From assembly GCA_028673005.1 (NCBI GenBank), contig CM054120.1, forward strand, positions 55,736,057 through 55,800,056: a DNA stretch of 64,000 nucleotides, given 5' to 3'. This document shows positions 33,187 to 44,872 of the stretch, piece after piece; positions within the stretch are counted from its first letter, which is position 1, and every line of letters starts with the position of its first letter. A program made the position numbers and the translations under genes. Below the pieces are notes generated by a model, which was given only the letters and a program-made list of their open reading frames with translations, did no database searches and was not told the DNA's origin. Source of the DNA: Tanypteryx hageni (lineage: Eukaryota; Arthropoda; Insecta; Odonata; Petaluridae).

Positions 33187-33580
33187 TTAACCCTCGCAGG
33201 ATGACTGGAGAATAGTTATATCTTGGATGACTGGGGTATTTTTGACCCCAGTTATATTATTATTATTATTTTTTATAAGCATATTAATAGGAATATTCTC
33301 TAAACTATCATTATTCAAAATCAAAACATTTAATTTTTCTCAATGCAGTACATAAATAATAGAATTTTCTTTGTAGTACAGGTATATTTAGTACAGTCCA
33401 AATATTTATATAAAATTCCTGAATGTACGCACGGAGACCATTTATAAAGAAAATATTGACTAAATAAGTTGTAGTTACAACTAGGAGGCGGTCAAAAACG
33501 AATTATTATTTACAACTATGTTGTCACTTATTGGCTTACTGGGGTCAAATGTGACCCCATAAGATATATTTATTAATTTT
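33187..33580. mobile_element. piggyBac-like non-autonomous element, right end unclear
   Basis: TTAA followed by CCCTCGCAGGATGACTGG resembles a piggyBac-type left end. Sub-terminal ACTGGGGTATTTTTGACCCC (33234) and ACTGGGGTCAAATGTGACCCC-like sequence (33539) face each other. No right TTAA terminus was identified. Confidence 0.45.
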
Positions 33581-34785
33581 CTCGAAGATAAAATCCCTCA
33601 AGACCATTTGAATTCCCGCGTCGCGAGGCGGTATTGTCAAGTCGTTCCCCTTCCATAATCACTCTGATATAGCTGGAGCGCGGCTTTTTTTAATACCGTC
33701 ATACGCCAATAAAAAACTATTATGTGTAGTTTTTCACAGGGAATACGAACATTACATAGAGAATACATATCTTAATCAATTATTGTGAAATAAAATTGAG
33801 ACAGTCTTCTTTTACCTGGAATCATACCCTCAGCTGTGAGGTTTGTCTTCGATCCTACTCTTTGCGAGCGAAGGATCGGAACCCTCACCGCGAGTATCTA
33901 TATCTTGTGCTTCATAAACTGAGCTTATATTCCTTTAACCAGGTATATTTCTACGTTTGTCCCCACACAGGAGAGATAAAGGAGTAATTTTTATTGTTAT
34001 TACTGTTAGTATTATTAAAACTTCTAATTTGGAGCCTTGCTTCTATGGAGGATTCGCCCCTGATAGTAGGAATAATATAAGTTGGGCTGTGCAACATTAG
34101 TTTGGCAAGGAGTTTCGCTGTATTATGCTTGAAATGGTTTCTTATGATAAACTAATAAAGTATAAATAGGAACGCATTAAAAATACCAATCATGAGCAGC
34201 TAAACGTCAAAATATAAAATTAATTATTAAATATATTATACCTATATCTCTGAGTAATTGATTAATTATAAATTGCTTGTTAAATTGTTCTTATGTTACT
34301 GATAAATATATTTCAGAAATTTCCTTTCAAAGAAATCCATCAAAATGGTATGGTGTTGGTATTGTAAAGCTTGCGTAAGTTCGCGATAATCGAACAAAAT
34401 TTCCATCGATTAAATTCTAACTTTTCAGCAACATCTAGTATTTTCATATATTTATAGGTTATCCTAAAATATTTAAGCATTTTAGGAGTATTACTTTTTA
34501 TTTTTGATATATTATTTTTTAGGGCCCAGCACTGAAGAATATTCTAGAACCGTACTAGTGGTGCCATCCAGCCAACTTTCATTGAAACTTATCAACTAGG
34601 TAATACATACATTTGCCAAATCAAAGACTACAAAATTGGCTCCATAATTTATATTTTTACTTATTAAAACTAATTATTTAAACTTTCCATATAACCCGTA
34701 TCATTCAATAAAATTTTCACGTGATAAGGGATTTATAGAGGGCGGGCATAGGTGTACACCCGTCTAGGATCGCGAGGAAGAAACG
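33581..34785. other. unassigned stretch upstream of the La-like gene
   Basis: No conserved coding block; probably intergenic with old repeats (for example around 34045 and 34550). Confidence 0.4.
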
Positions 34786-34792
34786 TTTCAGT
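34786..34792 (+). promoter_or_regulatory. initiator candidate for the La-like gene
   Basis: TTTCAGT matches the arthropod TCAGT initiator, with A at 34790. It lies 63 bp before the first ATG used. TTTATAG at about 34733-34739 is too far upstream for a TATA box. Support is only positional. Confidence 0.3.
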
Positions 34793-34852
34793 GCGTACTT
34801 GTGCAGCATTCCTTTCATCTGTTACAAAATAAGAGTGTGGACATTTTTTAAG

Positions 34853-36239
34853 ATGTCTTTCCGTGCTGGGAGATTACAAAGAAGTATCATATACGTAATA
34901 AAGGTGATTATTTTGATATGATTTAGATTACGCACATAACGTATCTTTGCGATATTACTGAATAAGAGCTATCAAATAAGTTCGAAAAATTATTGCATTT
35001 AAAAGACCGTCTTAAATCATTTGAAAACATTTTTAAAGGGCTACTTAAGCTTGGATAATCCGAAATCTGAAGCAAACCTTGAGTATTACTGGGGTGATGA
35101 TGGTGGCTGGGTTTATTTTGATGACCTGATGAAAAGCAATGAGATAGTGGCTCTTGGTGTAACTGCTGACACCGCCATGCAGACATTAAGATATAATCGT
35201 GGCCGTGATGTGGAGGTATAAAAAAGTTCTAACTATCATTTACATTGATTAATAATAACATTGTAACAAAAATTGTTTTCATTTTTGGCTCGACGTCTAA
35301 GAAAAGCTTTTAAGGTTAACTGGAGGAATGAGGCTACAGCTGGACAAACGTGAGGCCTATTATTTGACACAGAGATCAGTTTTCTGTGTTGGTTTTAATC
35401 CTGAAAGCACCAACGTTGATCACCTGTAATTATACTTCTCAGAATTCATAGGATATTCATACTATAAGGTTTGTACGATGTAATTAATAACTTCTACATC
35501 AAAGTATACGCAAATAAAAGGAGTTTTTCAAGATTTAAAAATTAAATCTGTAAAGGGCGTAATATACTCAAAGCGATGCATCCTCAAGTCAAGATATTAT
35601 CATTGTAATATAAATTCTTTTTTATCAAGGGCAACGTTGTGAAAATTGAAAATTTGCCTAGAACAGCCACTAAAAAATCCATACAGACGTCATTAAAATA
35701 CATGTGGAATAAAATGGCTTAAAGGGAATGTATAAACCGCCTCAATATCTTCTATGTTGGTTATAAATATATGCTTGCTAATGGATTTGTGTGGTTTATA
35801 GGGGATGCTGACACGGTAAGGTATTCTTTATGCATTTTTATTTGTATTGTACATTTCATCTTTTCTCTGTTAATGTTATTGGTCTCATAGTTCGCATAAA
35901 TATGATGTAAAATGACTTTTTCTGTATTCATTATACTCCCTTACATTCGAGTATTAATAAGAAAAGATGCTCTTCCACGATAGTCAAAATAATTATTGTT
36001 GTCTTACTGCTACTTACAGTTCATGCACTTCGCAAAAACTACGCAAAGAAGACTTCAACTGACAACAGGGTTAGTCCCAGAACAAGATGTTCGCGTAGCC
36101 TTAGTGATCGTTAAAAAACGAGCCACTTTGGTTACCAAAATGGATATGATGGAAAAAATACAATATTTGTTTGAATTTAAGAGGAGGATTTCTCTATACA
36201 CAGCAGCCCCGCCTGATGTAAATGTTCACCTTCCAATAG
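34853..36239 (+). pseudogene. multi-exon La-module-like gene, two in-frame stops
   Basis: Exons inferred from splice sites and frame: 34853-34894 (uncertain), about 35006-35215, 35307-35468, 35630-35815, 36020-36239. The internal junctions all fall between codons (phase 0) with GT and AG (donors GTATAA, GTTTGT, GTAAGG, GTATGT). Exon 2 ends GDDGGWVYFDDLMKSNEIVA..YNRGRDVEV, like the winged-helix La motif. Exon 3 has TQRSVFCVGFNPESTNVDHL, like strand 1 of the following RRM. Exon 4 has GNVVKIENLP and GFVWFIGDADT, like RRM strands 2 and 3, separated by an unusually long insert. Exon 5 holds TQRRLQLTTGLVPEQDVRVA and a basic end. Known La proteins bind 3' UUU-OH of pol III RNAs. In-frame TAA at 35427-35429 and 35720-35722 argue for a pseudogene; a KptA/Tpt1-like winged helix is an alternative for exon 2. 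Downstream exons not found. Confidence 0.5.
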
Positions 36240-36851
36240 GTATGTAATAGCAGATTCACTAAGCCTAACCTGAGTAGAGTGGAGGTATCTCATTAAATAT
36301 AATTTGGTCGTAATTATTAGAGGTCAGTGAAATTCAAACGAAAGTGCACAAACGTTTTCGAAATGGTACAAGAAACTGTTAACTATAAAGTATTTCTTAC
36401 ACGGTGATATTAATTTATAGACAGTCTGGCATGAAATTTTTGACTAGCAGGGTGTATAACAGCTGGGTTGCCTGACTCGTAGTTACTCGTTTACCCAGAA
36501 GTTAGAGGCACGGGAATCTTTTCATTCTGCCTTACGCTGTGTCTTGCACTACAATTGATCATGGCTGACACGGCGGAGAGGTCTTGAGCAACTGAATTCG
36601 ACTTGGCTGAATTGCAATTGCTCGATCTTCCTCCTACGCCAGGACTTCTCCTTCATATGCTACTTAGGGAAGCTCATGCTGTTCTTCTGGTACCCTTGCG
36701 AACGACTTGACATCTGCCGTATCTCCCTATCTTCCGAAGTCTCCCATGATTGTTCAGTGACTCCTGCCGTGGCCAATGTTTGGAGACTCGATTCATCTGC
36801 TGAATATTCACATAAATAACGTCCTGCAGGAGGGAACATCTACTTCTACTG

Positions 36852-36852
<1 letters not shown>
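36240..36852. other. intron or intergenic sequence
   Basis: 36550-36770 is GC-richer with a broken frame (MADTAERS, stop, then ATEFDLAELQLLDLPP) that could be an old gag-like or host fragment; not supportable. Confidence 0.3.

Positions 36853-36909
<57 letters not shown>
36853..36909. repeat. (TA)n microsatellite
   Basis: Uninterrupted TA dinucleotides of about 55 bp followed by a T-run. Confidence 0.95.
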
Positions 36910-36917
<8 letters not shown>

Positions 36918-37639
36918 TCAAAAATTTTAATAAGCCTAAATGCTGTCGTGATGCGGAGTTTACCTACCTCATCCTATAGACACCCCCTGCATTTTTATGA
37001 AGGCTCCTTCCTCTGACCATATGGAAGCAATGCTAATTTCAATGTGAGAAAGTGTTATAGTGTTCAAGAAGAAGCCAGGGTATGCTTTCCAAATTCCTAA
37101 TACCTATGGAACAACACTCTTTATATTATATCATGTCCGATGTTACACGTTTTGTTGACAGGATTTCTTCTGCAGTTGGCTATGGGGCTGTGTGTTGTGG
37201 TACGAGTCGTCATGAGTGCTTTTTCGTGAAACCCTGTGGCTTAAGCCAGTGATGGCAAACCTTTTATAACGCGCGTGTCAGCATTACAAAAAAATCTGAT
37301 GTACCCGTCACATGACTTTCTCTATATGAAGTATGTCTTATTGTATACGTACGTCAATTAGAAGTGAAGAAAATATGCCTTGCATCGATTCCAATTATAA
37401 ATTAAAACCGAATTGTGGAATATAGTGTTTCATTCTTCTAGGAATACTCAGGGTGAGGATGCAGTATTTGCGCGACAATTTGGCAGTTGCAAAAATTTAC
37501 ATAAATAAAGTTGTATATGAGATATGTCACAAAAAAGTAATTTACAAATGGAAAGTTACAAGATTAAACCTCCACGTTCGTCAGATTAATTCCAGATACA
37601 AACTAATCAGACAATGACCCTTTAATAGAAACGTAAGAT

Positions 37640-37810
37640 ATAAAATTTTGTACTGATGGAATTATTATATCTTGAGATTGAGAACCCACAAAATTCCTAT
37701 CACATACGCGCGTACATTATCGAGAAAATAGCCAACATGTATTGAAGGGATCTTACAATGTGTATTTTTGTTGACAACGTAAATTTTATTTTCTTCAAGA
37801 AAACAGTACG
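37640..37810 (+). repeat. fragment of interspersed repeat X
   Basis: Phrases AGATATAAAATTTTGTACTG, AGAACCCACAAAATTCCTATC and ACATTATCGAGAAAATAGCC align with 25690-25870 of copy 1. Confidence 0.6.
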
Positions 37811-38307
37811 AAATTAATTAGATAACCGTTTCTTGCTCGCGTGCCTAAATATTTTTAAATTTTCTTGTACCACCTAATGTTACTAATCAATTTATGAAAC
37901 CATAAAAATTAATAGATAAAAAGTTAAATAAAAACAAGGGAAAATATTTTCATTTATTAATTATTTACCTGTAACTTATTAATGGGATCACTACTGCTGT
38001 ACCGTGGAAGACAATTCTTGTATTCGAGGTATGTAGTTTGTGCATACTTAAGCAGCACTCACTTCTCAGTCAGTTTCTCCTGTTTGATTTTATGATGCTC
38101 ATTAAAGAAAACAAATCTTCACACGAGTAAGTTGCTGAAAAAACTGTTAAAAATTGCCATAGCAACTCCTTTTACTGGTACAAATGTTTCAGGAATAGCA
38201 TTCCTCACTTACAGAATTTTATTTTCAGCATTATTATTTATAACTCCTGTCAGTCGATCTCGTTCAACTGATTCTAATTATAATTTTAAATCTATAAACT
38301 TTTGTTT

Positions 38308-38625
38308 CTAAATTGAGCTGGACAGAAAATCAACTAGTTGCATTTCAAAGTCATTTAAATCCATCCAGGCGTATATTTCTAATCTCAAATTTATTAAAAT
38401 AAGTGCATCAGGGCACTTAATGAATTTTGCAGTGTCTTCTAATTCCCTGAACTGCGTACATCTTGCCGAGAACTGTTCCATAAAAGAACTAAAAATCTCG
38501 CTAAATTGTTTCAGAAGCTTCTTCGAAACAAGATTGTTTCGATATTCTGTTTCAGTAAAATGCTTCTTCAAGCGGGGAAAGAACTTGAAACTGCTATCTT
38601 CCACGCACATTTGAATGTTTTTCAA
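38308..38625 (-). pseudogene. hAT transposase remnant (GTF2IRD2/ZBED-like group)
   Basis: A 105-codon open block with FFPRLKKHFTETEYRN, LLKQFSEIFSSFMEQF and a downstream NLRLEIYAWMDL stretch, typical of the region before the dimerisation domain in this hAT group. Neighbouring sequence up to about 39000 on the same strand is similar but broken. Confidence 0.65.
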
Positions 38626-39039
38626 CTTGATCTCGGGGAGCTTTTACATAACATCAACAACTTTGCCAGAACCGCTTAGTATAATGTTCAACTCATTTAT
38701 ATGTAATGATAAGTCGGTAAAAACAAAGTCTGCTAACCCACGATATATATGTTAGCTCATAAAAATTATTTTTTTCTCACTCAAAACCATTTTAATTTCA
38801 TTTAAACACTCAACAAAGCGTTCAAGTACACACCTTAGACTACATCAGCGCACATTGTTATATACGAACAATTTATTGCATACTTAATCTAATTCGTTTA
38901 ACAATGAATGAAATTGACTTTAATTTAGGGACAATGAAGCTGTAAAGTTAACGATTTATGTCACAACTGCCATTATGTTTTCGAGTTCTTTTGCACACAA
39001 TGCCTCGTGGTATTAAATGCAATGGAAGCCTAGCAATGC

Positions 39040-40680
39040 ATGGCCAACATGTTTAGTACAAGGGGTTCCGCGGGATTTTCGGCCTCGCGTAGCCCACTTA
39101 GGGCTGGTGGGGAAGAATCACATATTCAATATTATTGGCCGAGCAAAGCGTGGTCTCTCCTGTTGAGTCCATGTGCATTTTGTCTGTTTGTCTGTTCTAC
39201 GATAACTGCTGTCTCGGTTGTCTGACTTTTACCAAACTTCCTGTGCATGCACAAATAAATAATAAGTCGCATGCCTATAGGTTTTCCGGAATACCACTCT
39301 AATAATTACTGCGCAATTTGCGTTAGCGCGTTGCGCTAATGTCAAAATTTTATCCAATTGAAACGAAATATGGCAAACATACGGAAAACATCAAGCGATG
39401 AAGAAAACATCAAATACACATTTCTCAAAAAATATACCGGGAGCCTCCCAGAGACGCGCAATATGATTCCCCCACCAGCCTTAAGTGGGCTGAGCGAGGC
39501 CGAAGATCCCGCGGATCCCCTAATTCGTAAATAGTTGGCAGAGCGAAGCGAGGTCTCTCCTGTTGAGACCCTTTGCATTTTGCCTGTCTGTACTACGATA
39601 ACTACCGTCTCGAATGAATATTCACCAAACTTCGTGTGCATTTACAAATACCTTAAAGTCGATTGCCTGTAGTATTTCTAGAATACCACCCTTATAGCTA
39701 CCGCGCAATTTGCGGTAGCGCATTGCCATAATTTCCAAATCTTATCTAATCGAAACAAAATTTAGCTTACATACGGAAAACATCGAGCGATGAAGAAAAA
39801 GTAAAAAAAATTCTCTAAAATGAACAGAGGCGTGCAATTTGCGTTCGTGCGGTCTCTTCTGTTGAGTCCCTGTGCACTTTGTCTGTTTGTCTTTTCTACT
39901 ATAACTGCTGTCTCAAACGAAATTTCGTAAACATTGAATAATATAGAACTAGGGGATCCGCGAAATCTTAGGCCTCGCTCAGCCCACTTCACATTGCGAG
40001 CCTCTGGGACGCTCCCTGTACATTTTAGAGATAAGTTAATTTTATATTGTTTTCATAATTTGATGTTTTCCGTTTGTTTGCTCAATTTCGTCACGATTGG
40101 ATAAGATTTGGAAATTAGCGGAATGCGTTAACGCAAATGGCGCAGTAACTATAAAGGTGGTATTCTAGAAACCCTATAGGCATGTAACTTATTATTTATT
40201 TGTACATGCACAGGAAGTTTGGTAAAAGTCAAACAACCGAGACAGCAGTTATCGTAGAACAGACAAAGAGACATGCACATGGACGCAACAGGAGAGACCT
40301 CGCTTCGCTCAGCCAATAATATAGAATTATTGTAGAAGAAAACGAGAAATATTTTACTGCTCAGGGCAGCGCTTTCAATTCTTTTCAAACTTTACATCCC
40401 CACTGTATGATGTGCAGGATAACTATGAAGACGATAACTAGGCGATCCGCGAGATCTTCGGCCTCAGCCCACTTAGGGCTGGTGGGAGGAATTAAATTTC
40501 CGCCTCTGGGAGGCTCCCTGTACATTTTAGAGAAATGTTTATTCGACATTTTCTTCATTGCTTGATGTTTTCCCTATGTACGACAAATTGCGTTTTGATT
40601 GGTTAAAATTTGGAAATTAGCGCAATGCTCTAACGCAAATTGCGCAATAACTATAAGGGTGGTATTCGTCTCGCGTGCCA
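39040..40680. repeat. scrambled inverted-repeat block
   Basis: About 190 bp at 39130-39325 (ending GCGCAATTTGCGTTAGCG) is repeated as a close reverse complement at about 40130-40320. A second motif, GATCTTCGGCCTCGCTCAGCCCACTT-like, occurs plus at 39078, minus at 39480-39525, plus at 39955 and plus at 40445. A third, GAGGTCTCTCCTGTTGAG, is plus at 39150, 39550 and 39850, minus at 40290. ATACGGAAAACATCAAGCG is found at 39380, 39770 and, inverted, 40560. All open frames here are by-products. Confidence 0.75.
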
Positions 40681-40715
40681 CGTTTGTCACGCACGACATA
40701 GGTTCGCCATCACTG

Positions 40716-41392
40716 CCATATGGCAAAGTAAAAATCAAGTTGCTGACACAGTAATACTTCCAGGTACTTGAGATTGATTGATATATAATTTCTTATGTTT
40801 TCGATGTATATTTTTTATTTCTATACTGAAGGTTTGATAACAATATTAATTATTGCAATTCACCTCATTAATATGGCCTTTACGTTTATAACAATTATTA
40901 TCCTAAAGAACTGCCACATTTTCTACCTCACTACTTAATAATTGGCTGTAAATTAGATGTAAATGTTTCCTGATTAGTGCCCATGTGTGGAAATATGTTA
41001 CCTTAGACAAAAATGAAATTGCCCGCCAGAGTACGACATTTAGGTTCTGATCGGCGGAAACACTACGATAATGTCGCCCTTAGAAAATTGTTACCAGAGA
41101 TATTCGCCTTATCAACTCACTACAAGTCACGATCCTGTTCTTGAAAACAAAACAACGCCCACGCGAGGAGAATCGCCTTGTATAACCACCAGGGCATTGA
41201 ACCGAATTTTTTTTCGCTCCGGTTTTCGTTCCGGTTCATACAAAACAATAAATTTCGGTTTGGCTCCGGTTTCACTCCAGCAACCACCATTGATCCTGTT
41301 CCACCCGTTTTTTTTGCTCCGATTTTGAATTTTTTGGGGAAAATTTCATGAGAATACCAAAATAATCTTTATTAATTAATGTTAATTTATAT
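40716..41392. other. spacer with two short repeats
   Basis: Holds the short repeat 41031-41083 (partner at 32733) and at 41195-41330 a degenerate CCGGTTTTCG/TTCGGTT pattern resembling, inverted, the CCGAA block at 18910. No gene. Confidence 0.45.
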
Positions 41393-41396
41393 TTAA

Positions 41397-43360
41397 CCCT
41401 CCGTTAGTCGCGTGGCGTCTGCTGGACGCCATGTAATATTTTTTTTTTTGCACGCAGCAGATTTGGATATTTAGGATCTTCTCCTTTTGCGTATCTTATT
41501 ATTTCAAGCTTATCTGACCATCATTTAAACGTTTTCGGGTTTCGTCACCTCACCGGGTTATATAGTACTATTTTATATTTTATGAGTCTGATAGACGCCA
41601 CGCGACAACTTACGTTCGATTGGATTACATAATTATTTTTGCGCTGTCCATTGCAATAATTTTTAATGCGTTATATTTTATTTTATTTATAACAAATATA
41701 AATATAATAATAAATATAAATAGTATATTTGTTAATTTATTTACTTACTATATTTTGTTCTTTGTATTAGAGTTCTCATTGGGCTACTTTATATGGCTGG
41801 TTTCCTTAGAAACAGCAAACTGAATACAAGTGATTTGTAGAATACTAATAGTACAGGGATTGAATTTTTTCGTCTGGTAATGTCTCAGAAACTCTTTCAT
41901 TTCCTTTTACAAAATACTCGTTTTGATGACAAAGTTACCAGGAATGAAAGAAAAGTTTTAGATAAACTTGCACCTGTGAGGGAAGCTTTTGGTATATTTG
42001 TTCAATAACTGCCGTGAAAGTTATTCCTTGGGGGAATATGTAACTATAAATGAAATGCTGGCAAAATTCAGGGGAAGGTGCAGTTTTAGGCACTACATCA
42101 CCAACAAACCCGGAAAATATGGAATAAAGATATTTTTACTGGCAGACGCTAAAAACTTTTACACAGCAAATTAAGAAATATAAGCAGGGAAACAGCCATG
42201 GTCCATTTCAGGTTAGCAACAGTCCTTATGATGTTGTCAAAAGATTGATCATGCCAATTAGTGGTAGTGGACGTAATATTACCCAGATAATTGGTTCACT
42301 AGTTGCGAACTACTTAGAGACATTTTAAAAAGTGACAGGCTTACATATGTAGGTAAAATAAGGAACAATAAAAGGCAGCTTCCACCCTCTTTTGCATCAG
42401 CACAAGGTCGGGAACCATTTATATCTCGTTTTGGTTTTCAAAAGCATTGCACTTTAATGTTTTACATACCCAAAGCAAGGAAAAATGTCCTCCTACTTTC
42501 ATCAATGCATCATGATTCTGCTATCGACGAAACAACAGATACGACCAAAAAAAAAACAGAAATAGTGACATTCTATAATGCTACGAAATGTAGAGTTGAT
42601 GTAATAGATAAATTATGCGCGACCTACTCTGTTTCAAGAAACACCAATCGGTGGCCTATGACTATATTTTATACAATGCTAAATGTAGGAGCAATAAATG
42701 CTCAGGTTATTTACATAGAAAATAATAATACTGATTCCCAAAAACTTCGGAAGAGAAGATATTTCATTAAAACCCTTGCAAAAGGGTTAGTAGCAGAACA
42801 CAAACAAAAAAGGTCTCAAATTACCTATTTACCAAGACAATTAAACAAAAGAACAGTAGAACATAGTACTCAGGTTGAAATTGAAAAGGAACACCCCGAG
42901 TTAAGTGCTGGCACCTCTAAACGATTACACAAGGAGACAGAGAAAAGAGAAACACAGAGTAAAACTACTGCTCGAAAAAGGTGTTAACTTGTGAGCGAAA
43001 AAATAATCGCATGAAAAAATATAAATGTACAAACTGTAACAATTATATTTACTTAGAGCATTCTGAAAACATTTGTGTTAATTGTACAAATTAAACTAGT
43101 TAAACATTGTTTACGATGCGAGAAAATTTAAATGTGTCAGAGGAACGTGCACTCAAATCTATTAACAATATATGATAATGTACATTAAAATTATAGATAT
43201 TTTTGTACCAATTACATTACTCGTACCTTTGTAGTGAATAAATATTATCAATTTAAAGCATTCTCTGTAAGTCTGTACACTTCCTGAAGTAATAATTAAA
43301 TGGAGTCTGATAGACACCATGCGACTAAATGTGTTTAAAAGTGGCGCGACTAACGGAGGG
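41397..43360 (+). mobile_element. piggyBac element (1,964 bp) with TTAA boundaries
   Basis: TTAA at 41393-41396 and 43361-43364 flank perfect 16-bp terminal inverted repeats, CCCTCCGTTAGTCGCG. A sub-terminal motif AGTCTGATAGACGCCACGCG (41584-41603) recurs as a direct repeat, AGTCTGATAGACACCATGCG, at 43303-43322. Both ends and the TTAA duplication are retained although the gene is broken. Confidence 0.95.
41880..43094 (+). pseudogene. piggyBac transposase, frameshifted, N-terminus absent
   Basis: Starts within the protein: TRFDDKVTRNERKVLDKLAP, then after a 1-base shift near 41998 NNCRESYSLGEYVTINEMLA and FRGRCSFRHYITNKPGKYGI (first catalytic Asp region, with LLADAKNFYT). Stops at 42172-42174 and beyond, another shift near 42285 at TQ/DNWFTS. 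The 176-codon block 42457-42987 carries VTFYNATKCRVDVIDKLCAT and RRWPM-like NRWPMTIFYTMLN. A further shift at 42985 leads into the C-terminal Cys-rich domain with CERKNNRMKKYKCTNC and CVNCTN, the DNA-binding RING-like module. The coding part is about 400 codons against about 590 in the canonical protein. Confidence 0.9.
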
Positions 43361-43844
43361 TTAAACCTAATACGTCTTCACTACCGCAAGACAAGAAGGC
43401 AAAAATAGATATCCGCAAGTAAAATCGCGCATGCGCCCCCTCCCACCATTTAGTGAACTTTAAAGCATAATATGAATTCCATTCTTACATTTTTCGTTAT
43501 TCAATTTGTAAACTGTTCCTCTTATACAACTCCGTCTAATGCTGTTCTATACAAATTTAAAATTCATTTTTGTTCTTTTTTTGCGCATATAAAAGCTACT
43601 AAAACGTTCTTTATTTTTTAGTCTTTAATTTGATGTAAAACCGTTGTTATTCTTTCAAAAATAATAAATACTTAGACAGGGTTGTCATGGTAAGTCCTCA
43701 TAAAATCGCTAAATTTTGCCAAAATATGTCATTTAAACGTAAAATTGGAAGGTTTGCGGAATGAAGGAGACAAACGACGATAAGAATAAGAAATTGTTTA
43801 TTTTTCTTTAAAAGAATTCCAGTTAGAAGGTCAAGAGTCAATAT
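43361..43844. other. spacer, no gene seen
   Basis: AT-rich host sequence. The last part may belong to repeat X, which has no sharp edge here. Confidence 0.4.
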
Positions 43845-44585
43845 TACTTTATCCATACGTAGTATAGGGGAGTGTATTGTTTTCATGAAAAAAATCGATT
43901 TCGAGATTTCAACGGAAATACACGTTTTGAGGTCCCTTGAATACGTCTTGACCATTTTCTTGATGATGTGTGTATGTGCGCGCGCGCGTGTATGTGTGTG
44001 CGTGTGTGCGCGCGCGCGTGCGTGTGACAGCTTTTTTGTGGGTGCTCTAACTCAAAAACTATTAATTAGGTCAATGCGAAATTTTATATTTAACATTTTA
44101 TGAAAGTCACAAGAACTGATTAGTTTTGGCAAAAATCGGTCAACCGGAAGTGGGCGTTTACTCTTGCCACTTATCCGTTATTTTGAGATATTTGATTAAA
44201 TATTTGATATATTAAAAAACATACTAGAATAAAAGTTTAAAAATATTTAACTGTCTACAACTTTTGCTTTAAACATTTTCTCATATAATGCATTGTTTAA
44301 GAGATGTCTTAAAAACTAAATTATTTAGCTGCCACCACCACGCCACCTACCGACAACTATTGTTAACAATTGACCCTTAGTTACGCTTCTTTTTATTTTC
44401 TTAATTGTTGGAGCTTTGTGTCTATATCCAATATCAAAAGGATACGGTTTGAGTTTATTTCTGTTCTTTGTAGTCTACAATTTTCTTGTATTTTCTTAAA
44501 ATATTTATTATTATGTAACCAATTTTTAATTTTTACATATATTACAGGTATGGAGAAAGTCATGTGGTGGCCACATCATATTTTT
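43845..44585 (-). repeat. interspersed repeat X, copy 2
   Basis: Reverse complement of this interval aligns with 25218-25905 throughout. It contains, at 43969-44027, a long run of alternating purine-pyrimidine (GT/GC) dinucleotides. Confidence 0.75.
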
Positions 44586-44872
44586 TCTAATGTTTTTGAG
44601 CAATAGAATGAAAGGCTGCAACTCGCTAAATTGATTTTTACATGTTATCTTATGAGAAATAGTAATTGCAATCTGGAGTCGAACCCGGGCCAATTTTGGA
44701 AACATTTTCTGTTAATGGCTTTTATTATAAGAATCAAAAATTCCTACAAATTTCAGTCTTCCACATACTAAAAATTGAATTACAGTCAGTCGGAAATAGT
44801 TCTCTATTTTCCCACTCTTTTATAACGGCTCTGAGCGGCCCTTAACAGCTTACGGAAAAGGAAAGGTAAAAT

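Larger units (their letters stand above)
37247..40715. mobile_element. hAT element of about 3.5 kb with internal rearrangement
   Basis: Left end CAGTGATGGCAAACCTTTT and right end (reverse complement) CAGTGATGGCGAACCTATG are inverted repeats. Flanking octamers GCTTAAGC and CCATATGG agree only partly, so the duplication is weak. Inside are a minus-strand transposase remnant (38308-38625), a piece of repeat X (37640-37810) and a block of scrambled inverted segments (39040-40680). Confidence 0.7.

Noticed and set aside
36776..36979. 67-codon frame across the TA repeat
   Set aside because: Central part is Y-I repeat from the microsatellite; flanks show no domain.
44684..44702. GGAGTCGAACCCGGGCC as a tRNA T-arm
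   Set aside because: No acceptor, D-arm or anticodon pairing around it; at most a B-box remnant.
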